Of a stretch of 39,823 bases of DNA, positions 33,580 to 39,823 are shown piece by piece. Each line of letters opens with the position of its first letter. Position 1 is the stretch's first letter. This stretch comes from Bacteroidia bacterium. GTDB lineage: Bacteria; Bacteroidota; Bacteroidia; J057. The stretch lies in NCBI GenBank assembly GCA_030430575.1, contig JAUIKF010000067.1, positions 1 to 39,823 of the forward strand. The letters are read 5' to 3'. The translations under genes were made by a program, and so were the position numbers. The notes beneath the pieces are model-generated. The model ran no database searches. It was not told where the DNA came from and worked only from the letters and a program-made list of their open reading frames with translations.

Positions 33580-35262
33580 CTACCGCCGTCTCCGCTTTTG
33601 GTCAAAATTCCTTCCCCCTCTTCTTCTATCCCGATAGTCTCCGCCACCAATTTTCTTGGCTGTTTTTACCTTTACCTCTACACCATCAAATATGGCGCCT
33701 TTGAAGAAGGTCTCGAAGTCCTGTGCATAGCGGCTTTCCACTTCAAAGTGTGAAGAGCGCTGATCGATTCGAATCCGCCCGATGCGGACTCGCTTGCGGC
33801 GCAATTGCTGATTGATAAAGCCCATCAAACGGGGGGGAGTCAGGTTGTCTATCCTACCGAGGTTGATAGAAAATCCTGCAAATGCTTCTTGGCCCTGCCT
33901 ACCGCCACGGTCAAAGGTTCTTTGACGGGGTTCGCGCCTGACATTGATGTCTGGGGCGTGCTGGAAGCTCTCCGATATTCGGCCAAACTCAGCTGAGATG
34001 AAATGCTTGATCAATTCCTCTCTATCCATTCCCTCAAATCGTTCATAAATAGCTGGCATAAAAGGGGCAATACGTGCCTCATCAACATCCGCTGTAGCCA
34101 CGTTTGTGACCAACTGCATCAAGAAATGCTCACATATTTCCTTGCCAGTAGGCACACTCTTTCGGGTAAAATCTTTGCCCGCCATGCGTTCGAGGGCCTT
34201 GATTTTGCCCATCTCACGGGTGTGAATGATGGAAACGGAGATTCCGCTTTTCCCTGCCCTACCCGTACGGCCACTTCTGTGGATATAGACCTCCAGGTCA
34301 TCTGGCAACTCAAAGTTGATGACATGTGTCAAGTCATCGACGTCGAGACCACGAGCAGCCACATCAGTGGCTACGAGGATTTGCACTTCTTTTTCCCGAA
34401 AACGTCGCATCTCCGCATCTCGCTGCGCTTGGGAGAAGTCTCCATTGAGTACCCCTGCTTTATGGCCATCTTGGTTGAGCTTGCGCGCTACAGCCAAAGT
34501 GTCTTGGCGTGTACGACAAAAGATAATGCCGTAAAAGCCATGGATCATGCCGAGGATGCGTTTTACCGCCTCATAACGATCACGCGCATGGACCATATAG
34601 AACTCATGAGCTACTTTCTTGGCACCTGAATTTCGGGTGCCAATGGCGATTTCACGCGGATTGTCCATGTATTTGCGGGCAATTCGAGAAACGGCAGGTG
34701 CCATAGTAGCCGAGAAAAGCAAGGTTTGCTTATCTTCTGGTGTCTCCGACAAAATAGCGTCCAAGTCTTTTTGAAAGCCCATATTGAGCATCTCGTCCGC
34801 CTCGTCGAGCACGACCCATTTGATCTGAGAAAGGTCCAAAACCCTGCGGTTGATCAGGTCCAATGCACGTCCAGGGGTAGCAACTACGACGTGGACACCA
34901 CGCTTCAAGGAGCGTATTTGCCCCGAAATCGGCGTGCCGCCATATACAGCTTCCATGCGAAAACCTTTCACATATTTGGCATAGGAAGCGAGGTCCTTGG
35001 TTATTTGAATAGCCAACTCACGCGTTGGGCATAGAATCAGTGCCTGTGGGTGTCGCACATCCATCTCCATCATGTGGATAACTGGAAGTCCAAATGAAGC
35101 TGTCTTGCCAGTCCCAGTCTGGGCCAGGGCAATAAGGTCTTGTTCTGATTCGAGAATGGCAGGGATGGCCTTGCCCTGCACTTGTGTCGGTGTTTCAAAT
35201 CCCAACTCCTCGATGGCACGAAGAATAAAGGGATGAAGGCCTAAAGATTCAAAGGTTGACAT
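33580..35262 (-). CDS. deaD: DEAD-box ATP-dependent RNA helicase
   Basis: This 560-aa helicase unwinds RNA in ribosome assembly, mRNA turnover or cold adaptation. All core motifs are present: Q motif (PTQVQGKAIPAIL), I (AQTGTGKT, about 43-50), II (DEAD, about 154), III (SAT), and VI (HRSGRTGRAGKSG). Residues about 460-535 (NLGRIDNLTPPRLMGFINQQL onward) form a DbpA/CsdA-type RNA-binding domain, followed by a basic Arg/Gly tail (DRRRGGRNFDQKRRRR). It is a single-gene unit. A TACCTTTG element, a perfect Bacteroidota -7 box, lies just before the ATG. Codon and base use are more GC-rich than in the accessory genes to the left, as expected of a core gene. deaD is the best-fitting symbol, but rhlE/dbpA-like assignment is possible. 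Confidence 0.93.
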   Translation of the reverse strand: MSTFESLGLHPFILRAIEELGFETPTQVQGKAIPAILESEQDLIALAQTGTGKTASFGLPVIHMMEMDVRHPQALILCPTRELAIQITKDLASYAKYVKGFRMEAVYGGTPISGQIRSLKRGVHVVVATPGRALDLINRRVLDLSQIKWVVLDEADEMLNMGFQKDLDAILSETPEDKQTLLFSATMAPAVSRIARKYMDNPREIAIGTRNSGAKKVAHEFYMVHARDRYEAVKRILGMIHGFYGIIFCRTRQDTLAVARKLNQDGHKAGVLNGDFSQAQRDAEMRRFREKEVQILVATDVAARGLDVDDLTHVINFELPDDLEVYIHRSGRTGRAGKSGISVSIIHTREMGKIKALERMAGKDFTRKSVPTGKEICEHFLMQLVTNVATADVDEARIAPFMPAIYERFEGMDREELIKHFISAEFGRISESFQHAPDINVRREPRQRTFDRGGRQGQEAFAGFSINLGRIDNLTPPRLMGFINQQLRRKRVRIGRIRIDQRSSHFEVESRYAQDFETFFKGAIFDGVEVKVKTAKKIGGGDYRDRRRGGRNFDQKRRRR

Positions 35263-35272
35263 AATAAGGCCG

Positions 35273-35280
35273 CAAAGGTA
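35273..35280 (-). promoter_or_regulatory. -7 element of the RNA helicase promoter
   Basis: TACCTTTG (minus strand) matches the Bacteroidota consensus TAnnTTTG exactly, and the common GC flank is also present. It ends 10 bp before the helicase ATG, which implies a very short leader. No clear TTTG -33 element is seen about 20 bp upstream. Confidence 0.5.
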
Positions 35281-35410
35281 GCCTTATTTTACACCATTAA
35301 GAAAAATAATGTGGATAAATCAAAATTAAAATGAAAGTTAAAATAAAAATACTAGCTGACTATCAGTGCTTTATAAAGCCAACATGTCAATTTATTTCTT
35401 CATTCTGAAT

Positions 35411-35806
35411 TTAAGGAGTCAATCGAGTCTGTCGACGATAGTCAATTTTAGCCATCATCAGCTGAGCAATACTTTCAGCTCGCTTCCGTGCTTCTGTTGC
35501 GACCGTCCCTTCATACAGGTCATCCAATGTCTCGAAGAAAAGGGTTTTCCACCTGTCAAAGTGTGCTGGGGTCAGGGCAATTTTTTGATCCAAAGCGATG
35601 TGTTTTGCCATGGGGTTGCCCCGATAGACGGCATTTCCCAAAAGTATCCCTTCCCAGAAGTCATACATGACCGGCAAATGCTGGGGCCAATTCACCTTAA
35701 CTACTTCATTGAAGATGAAGCCAATCACGTCATCCGTTTTCACTTTGTCATAAAAGCGGTCAATGAGCACTTGAATGTCTTCGCGGGAGGTGATGTCTGG
35801 TTTCAT
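35411..35806 (-). CDS. group III truncated haemoglobin
   Basis: This 131-aa haem protein matches group III truncated haemoglobins: IQVLIDRFYDKVKTDDVIGFIFNEV at the N-terminus, then DFWEGILLGNAVYRGNPMAKH, and PAHFDRWKTLFFETLDDLYEGT. The proximal haem ligand is predicted to be H69 in MAKHIAL. Group III members bind oxygen and nitric oxide and are linked to nitrosative or low-oxygen stress in other bacteria. It is a single gene between the helicase promoter region and a palindromic repeat. No promoter motif is clear. Confidence 0.9.
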   Translation of the reverse strand: MKPDITSREDIQVLIDRFYDKVKTDDVIGFIFNEVVKVNWPQHLPVMYDFWEGILLGNAVYRGNPMAKHIALDQKIALTPAHFDRWKTLFFETLDDLYEGTVATEARKRAESIAQLMMAKIDYRRQTRLTP

Positions 35807-35856
35807 TGGGTGAGGGTATGGTTATTAGGGACAAGGTTTCTTAACACTTGAAGTTT

Positions 35857-35922
35857 GCCACGGATTTCACGGATTGGCACAGATTAAAGAAAGAAATCCA
35901 TGAAATCTGAGTAATCCGTGGC
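35857..35922. repeat. long imperfect palindrome of the CACGGATT type
   Basis: GCCACGGATT (35857-35866) pairs with AATCCGTGGC (35913-35922), and TCACGGATT (35867-35875) pairs with AATCCATGA (35895-35903) with one mismatch. Direct copies of ACGGATT also occur. Such CACGGATT-rich palindromes are found dispersed between genes in many bacteria. It separates the haemoglobin and lipoprotein genes and could act on transcript ends. Confidence 0.7.
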
Positions 35923-35941
35923 TTCTTCTTTTCATTGTAAT

Positions 35942-36511
35942 TTATTCCACCACCCCGCGAACATTCCAGTTTATATCAATTGTGGACACATCTCTAAATC
36001 GATCCCAAGACTGAAAAGCCTCATCCCAAAGCCAATCTCCATTGGTGACGGCGGGACCAGGATCACATCCAAGGGTACGCTGAGGGTTGTTGTGCTGGAA
36101 GCGGACTGCTATCCACAGATCATCTCCCGACAGGTCTAAAGCAGGCGAAAGCTCATGGATATTCCAGCTATTGGCGTCACGACCTGTCGTGACATTAGCG
36201 TCGTAGACGAGGGGGCCAGGGACAGTATCATTGGTCCCTTCATAAATGCGAATCTCACAAAAACGCGGCAAGTCTTGCAAGAAATACTGAACAGAAACTA
36301 ACTTCTTGCCTGCGTGTGCCGCCATCGTCGCAGCCTCAAATCGGACAGCGCCTTCAAACGTGCCTCCTGGAAGCTCTGGCGCACTGAAATTATCGCCGTC
36401 TAGGCTGAGGAGTTCTTGGTTAGGATCTATCTTAGTCCCATCGTCTTTGCAGGCAGTGACGAGGATGCTGGCAAGGAGGGCGAGGATTAATAATAGCTTG
36501 TTGGTATTCAT
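35942..36511 (-). CDS. predicted lipoprotein of unknown function
   Basis: This 189-aa protein has a lipoprotein signal with lipobox VTAC (Cys about residue 21) followed by KDDG; negatively charged residues after the Cys are common in surface-exposed lipoproteins of Bacteroidota. The mature part is beta-rich (KLVSVQYFLQDLPRFCEIRIYEG, DDLWIAVRFQHNN) and resembles a galactose-binding-like or small beta-sandwich domain of T9SS-associated proteins; no family is certain. It is preceded by a very good promoter and stands alone. Confidence 0.8.
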   Translation of the reverse strand: MNTNKLLLILALLASILVTACKDDGTKIDPNQELLSLDGDNFSAPELPGGTFEGAVRFEAATMAAHAGKKLVSVQYFLQDLPRFCEIRIYEGTNDTVPGPLVYDANVTTGRDANSWNIHELSPALDLSGDDLWIAVRFQHNNPQRTLGCDPGPAVTNGDWLWDEAFQSWDRFRDVSTIDINWNVRGVVE

Positions 36512-36543
36512 GGTAATTATGTAAGGTTAATATTGCCCGACTT

Positions 36544-36576
36544 CAAATCTACGGCTTATCCTGATGTTTTGGCAAA
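36544..36576 (-). promoter_or_regulatory. Bacteroidota-type promoter of the lipoprotein gene
   Basis: On the minus strand TTTG (36576-36573), 21 bp, then TAGATTTG (36551-36544) match the TTTG / TAnnTTTG consensus of the Bacteroidota housekeeping sigma factor with good spacing. It lies about 35 bp before the ATG. Confidence 0.65.
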
Positions 36577-36604
36577 TGATTTTGGTTAATTGATTCAACG
36601 TGCC

Positions 36605-37015
36605 TCAATACTTATCAAACATCCGCCTGACCATATCCCGTTCGGGATTAGAAGGGGCAAAGCCATACCGAGCGTATAGCCCATGAGCATCCTTGGTGCC
36701 TAGTGTCCAGCGGCGTAAACCCTGGAGTTCAGGGTGTTCAAGCATTGCTTCCACGAGCCGTTTGGAAAGGCCCTTCCCTCTATGGTCTTCCAGCACAAAT
36801 ACATCTGCGATATAGGCAAAGGTAGCATAGTCTGTCACCACCCGCCCAAAGCCTACTTGTGCCTCCCCCAAATAAATCCCAAAACATAATGAGTGACGGA
36901 TTGCGCGAAAAACCGTCTCTTTAGGTATATTGGGGGACCAATACGAACGCGAGAGGTAACCGTGAATGACAGAAAGATCCAATTTCTGTGGATCAGTAGA
37001 AATCGTGTAGTTCAT
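36605..37015 (-). CDS. GNAT-family N-acetyltransferase
   Basis: This 136-aa protein has the Gcn5-related acetyltransferase fold. The beta-strand ATFAYIADVFVLEDHRGKGLSKRLVEAML holds motif A with the acetyl-CoA pyrophosphate loop RGKGLS (about 80-85). The C-terminal ARYGFAPSN is the usual 'YekfGF' element. The substrate (small amine or protein N-terminus) cannot be told. It is divergent from the SPFH gene, with 47 bp between them. A TAAATTTG box (37052-37045, minus strand) matches the -7 consensus. Confidence 0.88.
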   Translation of the reverse strand: MNYTISTDPQKLDLSVIHGYLSRSYWSPNIPKETVFRAIRHSLCFGIYLGEAQVGFGRVVTDYATFAYIADVFVLEDHRGKGLSKRLVEAMLEHPELQGLRRWTLGTKDAHGLYARYGFAPSNPERDMVRRMFDKY

Positions 37016-37044
37016 TTAATGTGCATTTTTTTCCACCCTAAATC

Positions 37045-37052
37045 CAAATTTA
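37045..37052 (-). promoter_or_regulatory. -7 element of the GNAT gene
   Basis: TAAATTTG on the minus strand matches TAnnTTTG exactly, 30 bp before the ATG at 37015. A fitting -33 TTTG is not seen. Confidence 0.45.
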
Positions 37053-37062
37053 ATACAACGTC

Positions 37063-38076
37063 ATGGGATTATTCGACTTTATCAAAGGACAATTTATCGA
37101 TGTCATCGAGTGGGTAGACTATACCCGCGATATGCTGGTCTGGAAATTTCCGGACCAAGACAAGGAGATCAAGATGGGCGCTCAGCTCACTGTGCGAGAA
37201 GGCCAAGCCGCTATCCTCATCAATGAGGGCAAAATGGCAGATATTTTTGAAGCAGGTCGTCACGAATTGGTGACGCGTAACATGCCCATCATGACCACCT
37301 TGAATTCATGGAAGCATGGATTCGAATCGCCCTTTAAAGTAGACGTCTACTACTTCAATACGCGCCAATTCACCGATAATAAGTGGGGAACACCCACGCC
37401 TGTCACCATCCCTGACAGCAAATTTCAACAAGTTGAATTCCGCGCTTTTGGCTCCTATAACTTCCGTATCAGCGATTATGAAGCGTTTTACCGGGAACTG
37501 GTAGGGACGCATCCTCACCTTCGGTTAGGAGAGATTGATGGCACCTTGCGTGGCAAATTGGTGGAGCGCTTCACCGAGATCGTTGCTGAAATGGCTGAGA
37601 ACAACTTCTCGTTTGTTCAGATGCAAGCCAATAAGTCTGAATTTGTAGCTGCGCTTCTTCCTCGCATCAAAGAATACTTTGATGGCTTTGGCATTGAGAT
37701 CACGGATTTCTCCATCCAAAGCATTACCCTCCCTGACGAACTCACGGAATACCTGCGCAAAAACACTCAAATGAATATGGTGGGTGATATGCAGCGCTTC
37801 ATGCAATTCCAGATGGCGACTGCCATGGAGAAGTCCGCAGAGAATCCTGGCGGTGGCAATCCAGGCATGGATATGGGGGCAGGCATGGCGATGGGGCAAA
37901 TGATGATGAATCAGATGAACCAGGCCAATCAGCCCGCCCAAGGAGCTGGCGCTGCCAAGCCCAATGAAGATGAAATCTTTGCAACGATCGATAAACTTTT
38001 TGAACGGTTAGAGAAAGGGATTCTGACCCAAGAAGAGTTTGACAGTAAAAAGAAAGAATTGCTCGCAAGGCTATAA
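37063..38076 (+). CDS. SPFH-domain protein with C-terminal SHOCT motif (YdjI-like)
   Basis: This 337-aa protein has a SPFH (band-7-like) domain at about 30-235 (QLTVREGQAAILINEGKMADIF, then a VYYFNTRQFTDNKWGTPTPV segment). A Met/Gly/Ala/Gln-rich linker follows (about 260-297, with repeated GM and QMNQ). It ends in a short SHOCT domain (DEIFATIDKLFERLEKGILTQEEFDSKKKELL). This layout matches the 'virion core protein/YdjI-like' family, which scaffolds membrane-associated assemblies in stress responses such as those with PspA in Bacillus. No transmembrane segment is present. It is followed by a strong terminator. It is divergent from the GNAT gene; no direct functional link is known. Confidence 0.88.
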   Translation: MGLFDFIKGQFIDVIEWVDYTRDMLVWKFPDQDKEIKMGAQLTVREGQAAILINEGKMADIFEAGRHELVTRNMPIMTTLNSWKHGFESPFKVDVYYFNTRQFTDNKWGTPTPVTIPDSKFQQVEFRAFGSYNFRISDYEAFYRELVGTHPHLRLGEIDGTLRGKLVERFTEIVAEMAENNFSFVQMQANKSEFVAALLPRIKEYFDGFGIEITDFSIQSITLPDELTEYLRKNTQMNMVGDMQRFMQFQMATAMEKSAENPGGGNPGMDMGAGMAMGQMMMNQMNQANQPAQGAGAAKPNEDEIFATIDKLFERLEKGILTQEEFDSKKKELLARL

Positions 38077-38099
38077 TCAAATTTGCGATGCGTTAGATA

Positions 38100-38145
38100 G
38101 CAAAATTGTTGGGGAAAAGGTTTTTCTCCAACAATTTTGCATTTT
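38100..38145 (+). terminator. terminator of the SPFH gene
   Basis: GCAAAATTGTTGG pairs perfectly with CCAACAATTTTGC, with a further GAAAA/TTTTC pairing in the loop, followed by ATTTTT. It lies 23 bp after the stop. Confidence 0.85.
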
Positions 38146-38237
38146 TGCGGACCAGAAAACATATCTGAAAGAGAATTGGTTTTTGGTTATACTTTAGACC
38201 TGATGGATTGCCTGTTTGGACCCAGGTCCGTTTTTTG

Positions 38238-38313
38238 AACCATATAAGGCATTTAAGGGCATATAAGGTCAAAAAGCCGTTTTCTTAAATGTTCTTATAT
38301 GCCTTATATGGTT
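38238..38313. repeat. ATATAAGG palindromic repeat
   Basis: AACCATATAAGGCA (38238-38251) pairs with TGCCTTATATGGTT (38300-38313). Inside, CATTTAAG pairs with CTTAAATG and CATATAAG with CTTATATG, so nearly the whole 76 bp can fold. The arms also contain direct copies of CATATAAGG. This looks like a dispersed intergenic palindrome of the host genome. Confidence 0.7.
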
Positions 38314-38398
38314 TTTATCTATACGACATTTCACCCAGGCTAAAGTATAATGAGTTAGCCTCTGATCATTCAACATTTAACATTCATCATTCATTTCC

Positions 38399-39643
38399 AT
38401 GGTAATTGAAGTAAAAGTTCCGAGTCCAGGTGAATCTATCACAGAAGTAGAAATCGAAGTATGGCTTGTCAAAAGTGGCGATGTAGTGGCCATGGATGAT
38501 GAGTTGGCAGAAATTAACTCAGATAAAGCGACCTTAACCGTAAATGCTGAGCAAGGCGGTGCTATCGAGATTTTGGCAGAAGAAGGCGAAACAGTTGCGG
38601 TAGGGCAAGTGATCGCCAAGATCGATACAACCGCTGCGGGCAGCCAACCAGCCGCTGACGCAGCTAGTGGAGGAAAGTCCGCTGAAGCTTCCAAGCCCGC
38701 GGCTCCCGCCGATACCAAAGATAGCTATGCCAAAGGTGTCCCTTCTCCCGCTGCTGAGAAGCTGCTGAAGGAAAAAGGCGTAGACGCCAAAGAGATAACC
38801 GGTTCAGGCAGAGGTGGACGTGTGACCAAAGCAGACGTCGTCCAGCAGGCCAAAAAGCCAGCGGCGAAGCCTGCTGCCCCAGCAAAACCAGCGCCTGAAA
38901 AGCGCCCTATCCCCGCCATGCCCGTCGTAGGCGGAGCAGGTGAGCGCGTACAGACCCGGGAGCGGATGAGCAGCCTGCGCCGCAAGATCGCGGACCGCCT
39001 CGTCTCCGTCAAAAACGAGACAGCCATGCTCACCACCTTCAATGAGGTGGACTTGCACGAGGTGATCGCGATGCGCAAGAAGTGGAAAGAGAAATTCAAA
39101 GAGACCCACGGCGTGGGCTTAGGCTATATGTCCTTCTTCACCAAGGCTGTCACCATGGCCCTGATGGAATTTCCTAAGGTCAATGGCCAGATCGATGGCA
39201 AAGAAATCGTCACCTCCAATTATGCCGACATCGGCATTGCGGTGAGTACGCCCAAGGGACTGGTCGTACCAGTCATTCGCGATGCCCAGGCCATGACTTT
39301 GGCCCAGATTGAGCAATCCGTCTTACACTACGCCCTCAAAGCGCGTGAAAACGAGATCACCATCGCTGACATGGATGGCGGCACCTTCACCATCACCAAT
39401 GGCGGTATTTTTGGGTCGATGCTCTCTACCCCGATCATCAATCCCCCTCAATCAGCGATTCTCGGGATGCACAATATCGTCGAGCGGCCCATGGCCGTCA
39501 ACGGCGAAGTCGTCATTCGCCCCATCATGTATGTGGCGCTCTCTTATGACCACCGCATCATCGATGGCAAGGAAGCTGTCAGCTTCCTCTTCCGAATCAA
39601 GGAGCGCCTGGAAGATCCTGAGCGTTTGTTGCTGGAGGTGTAG
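38399..39643 (+). CDS. odhB: 2-oxoglutarate dehydrogenase E2, dihydrolipoyl succinyltransferase
   Basis: This 414-aa enzyme is the E2 core of the 2-oxoglutarate dehydrogenase complex (TCA cycle), transferring the succinyl group to CoA. Residues 1-75 form one lipoyl domain, with the lipoylated Lys at K43 ([10 protein letters not shown]). An Ala/Pro/Lys linker, a peripheral-subunit-binding domain at about 108-145 ([33 protein letters not shown]), a second Ala/Pro linker and the catalytic domain from about 185 follow. The active-site motif YDHRIIDG lies near the C-terminus. Length and single lipoyl domain fit SucB/OdhB. The E1 gene is not in the window. The base composition is GC-richer than in the accessory region, as for a core gene. 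Confidence 0.93.
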   Translation: MVIEVKVPSPGESITEVEIEVWLVKSGDVVAMDDELAEINSDKATLTVNAEQGGAIEILAEEGETVAVGQVIAKIDTTAAGSQPAADAASGGKSAEASKPAAPADTKDSYAKGVPSPAAEKLLKEKGVDAKEITGSGRGGRVTKADVVQQAKKPAAKPAAPAKPAPEKRPIPAMPVVGGAGERVQTRERMSSLRRKIADRLVSVKNETAMLTTFNEVDLHEVIAMRKKWKEKFKETHGVGLGYMSFFTKAVTMALMEFPKVNGQIDGKEIVTSNYADIGIAVSTPKGLVVPVIRDAQAMTLAQIEQSVLHYALKARENEITIADMDGGTFTITNGGIFGSMLSTPIINPPQSAILGMHNIVERPMAVNGEVVIRPIMYVALSYDHRIIDGKEAVSFLFRIKERLEDPERLLLEV

Positions 39644-39670
39644 CGTGGTGTGGATAGCATCATGCTGTAG

Positions 39671-39699
39671 ACCCCGCAGGTTTTTGAAACCTGCGGGGT
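39671..39699. repeat. ACCCCGCAGG palindrome after odhB
   Basis: ACCCCGCAGGTTT-TTG-AAACCTGCGGGGT is a perfect 13-bp inverted repeat. It may terminate odhB and the convergent gene, but its form (CCCGCAGGTTT arms) is that of a dispersed intergenic repeat in Bacteroidota genomes; I recall such copies but cannot check them. Confidence 0.75.
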
Positions 39700-39727
39700 A
39701 GGGAGTTCAAAAGTTTAAAAAGTTGGT

Positions 39728-39823
39728 TCAATTTTTAAGGAACTGCATTCGTTTAGTTGCCTGATTATCAGCTGATTGTTTTCTGGCCCATTGCACTAAA
39801 TCGGTCATTTTTACCTCTTCTAA
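39728..39823 (-). CDS. C-terminus of a minus-strand gene cut by the window end
   Basis: A minus-strand frame is open from the window edge to a TGA at 39730-39728, giving 31 residues, LEEVKMTDLVQWARKQS through MQFLKN. Its helical, charged composition and the palindrome just after its stop suggest the true end of a gene that starts outside the window. The family cannot be told from so little. Confidence 0.5.
   Translation of the reverse strand, partial: LEEVKMTDLVQWARKQSADNQATKRMQFLKN

Larger units (their letters stand above)
38077..38398. other. 322-bp intergenic region with terminator and palindromic repeat
   Basis: No gene. In order: a strong terminator (38100-38145), a short GGACC-CA-GGTCC hairpin followed by six T (38218-38236), a palindromic ATATAAGG repeat (38238-38313), and an A/T-rich leader made of imperfect CATTCAACATT-type repeats (38367-38398) that runs right up to the odhB ATG. 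Confidence 0.6.

Noticed and set aside
34003-34629. Plus-strand frame of 208 codons
   Set aside because: It is the complementary strand of the DEAD-box helicase and has no domain of its own.
37525-37941. Minus-strand frame of 138 codons
   Set aside because: Shadow of the SPFH gene, driven by its Met/Gln-rich linker.
38377-39701. Several long frames opposite or alongside odhB
   Set aside because: They reflect the Ala/Pro-rich, GC-richer odhB coding sequence; only odhB has conserved motifs.
1-39823. CRISPR arrays, tRNA and rRNA genes
   Set aside because: No regularly spaced repeat array and no cloverleaf or ribosomal RNA sequence was noticed when reading both strands; short or divergent cases could be missed by eye.

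Overview
The window looks like a chromosomal segment of a Bacteroidota (Bacteroidetes) bacterium, probably of the Saprospiria/Lewinella-like kind. The grounds are a CzcA-type RND pump fused to a TolC domain, a giant surface protein with SprB-type repeats, PKD domains and a C-terminal type IX secretion (T9SS) sorting domain, a two-helix-turn-helix regulator of a Bacteroidota style, few Shine-Dalgarno sequences, and promoters of the TAnnTTTG type. The taxonomic call is inference from gene content only.

Layout. (1) 132-5683: a metal-efflux operon, with an RND pump fused to an outer-membrane channel domain, then a His-rich lipoprotein adaptor. (2) 5684-6283: a gene-poor stretch with hairpins and possible gene or insertion-sequence debris. 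(3) 6284-13208: accessory DNA with two small XRE-type repressors on the minus strand (each with an inverted repeat at its start), a small membrane protein plus a 71-aa protein, dinD, a ParE/RelE-type toxin-antitoxin pair, an unknown 466-aa protein, a 120-aa unknown, and an ardC-radC operon behind an unusually structured leader. (4) 13295-16990: a 1231-aa STAND NTPase with TPRs, resembling bacterial NLR-like immune sensors. (5) 17101-19007: a secreted six-cysteine protein facing a 494-aa helical protein. (6) 19261-23593: a three-gene operon (membrane protein, 1040-aa TraG/VirD4-like ATPase with a nuclease-like C-terminus, small membrane-anchored protein). (7) 23754-32237: a 2827-aa surface protein with a lipoprotein signal and a T9SS sorting domain, followed by a small membrane protein. 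(8) 33049-39823: what looks like core chromosome (XRE regulator, DEAD-box RNA helicase, group III truncated haemoglobin, lipoprotein, GNAT acetyltransferase, SPFH/SHOCT protein, odhB/sucB E2 subunit, and the C-terminus of a further minus-strand gene), with palindromic repeats between genes.

How it fits together. Regions 3-6 have the character of an integrated mobile or defence island: anti-restriction (ArdC), a RadC-family protein, DinD, toxin-antitoxin, phage-like repressors, an NLR-like sensor and a conjugation-type ATPase. No integrase, relaxase, replication gene or attachment site is visible, so either the ends lie elsewhere or it is a decayed or defence-only island. The best candidates for something undescribed are the membrane protein/ATPase-nuclease/membrane-anchor operon, the NLR-like protein with an unassigned N-terminus, and the hairpin-rich leader before ardC. 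No tRNA, rRNA or CRISPR array was seen.
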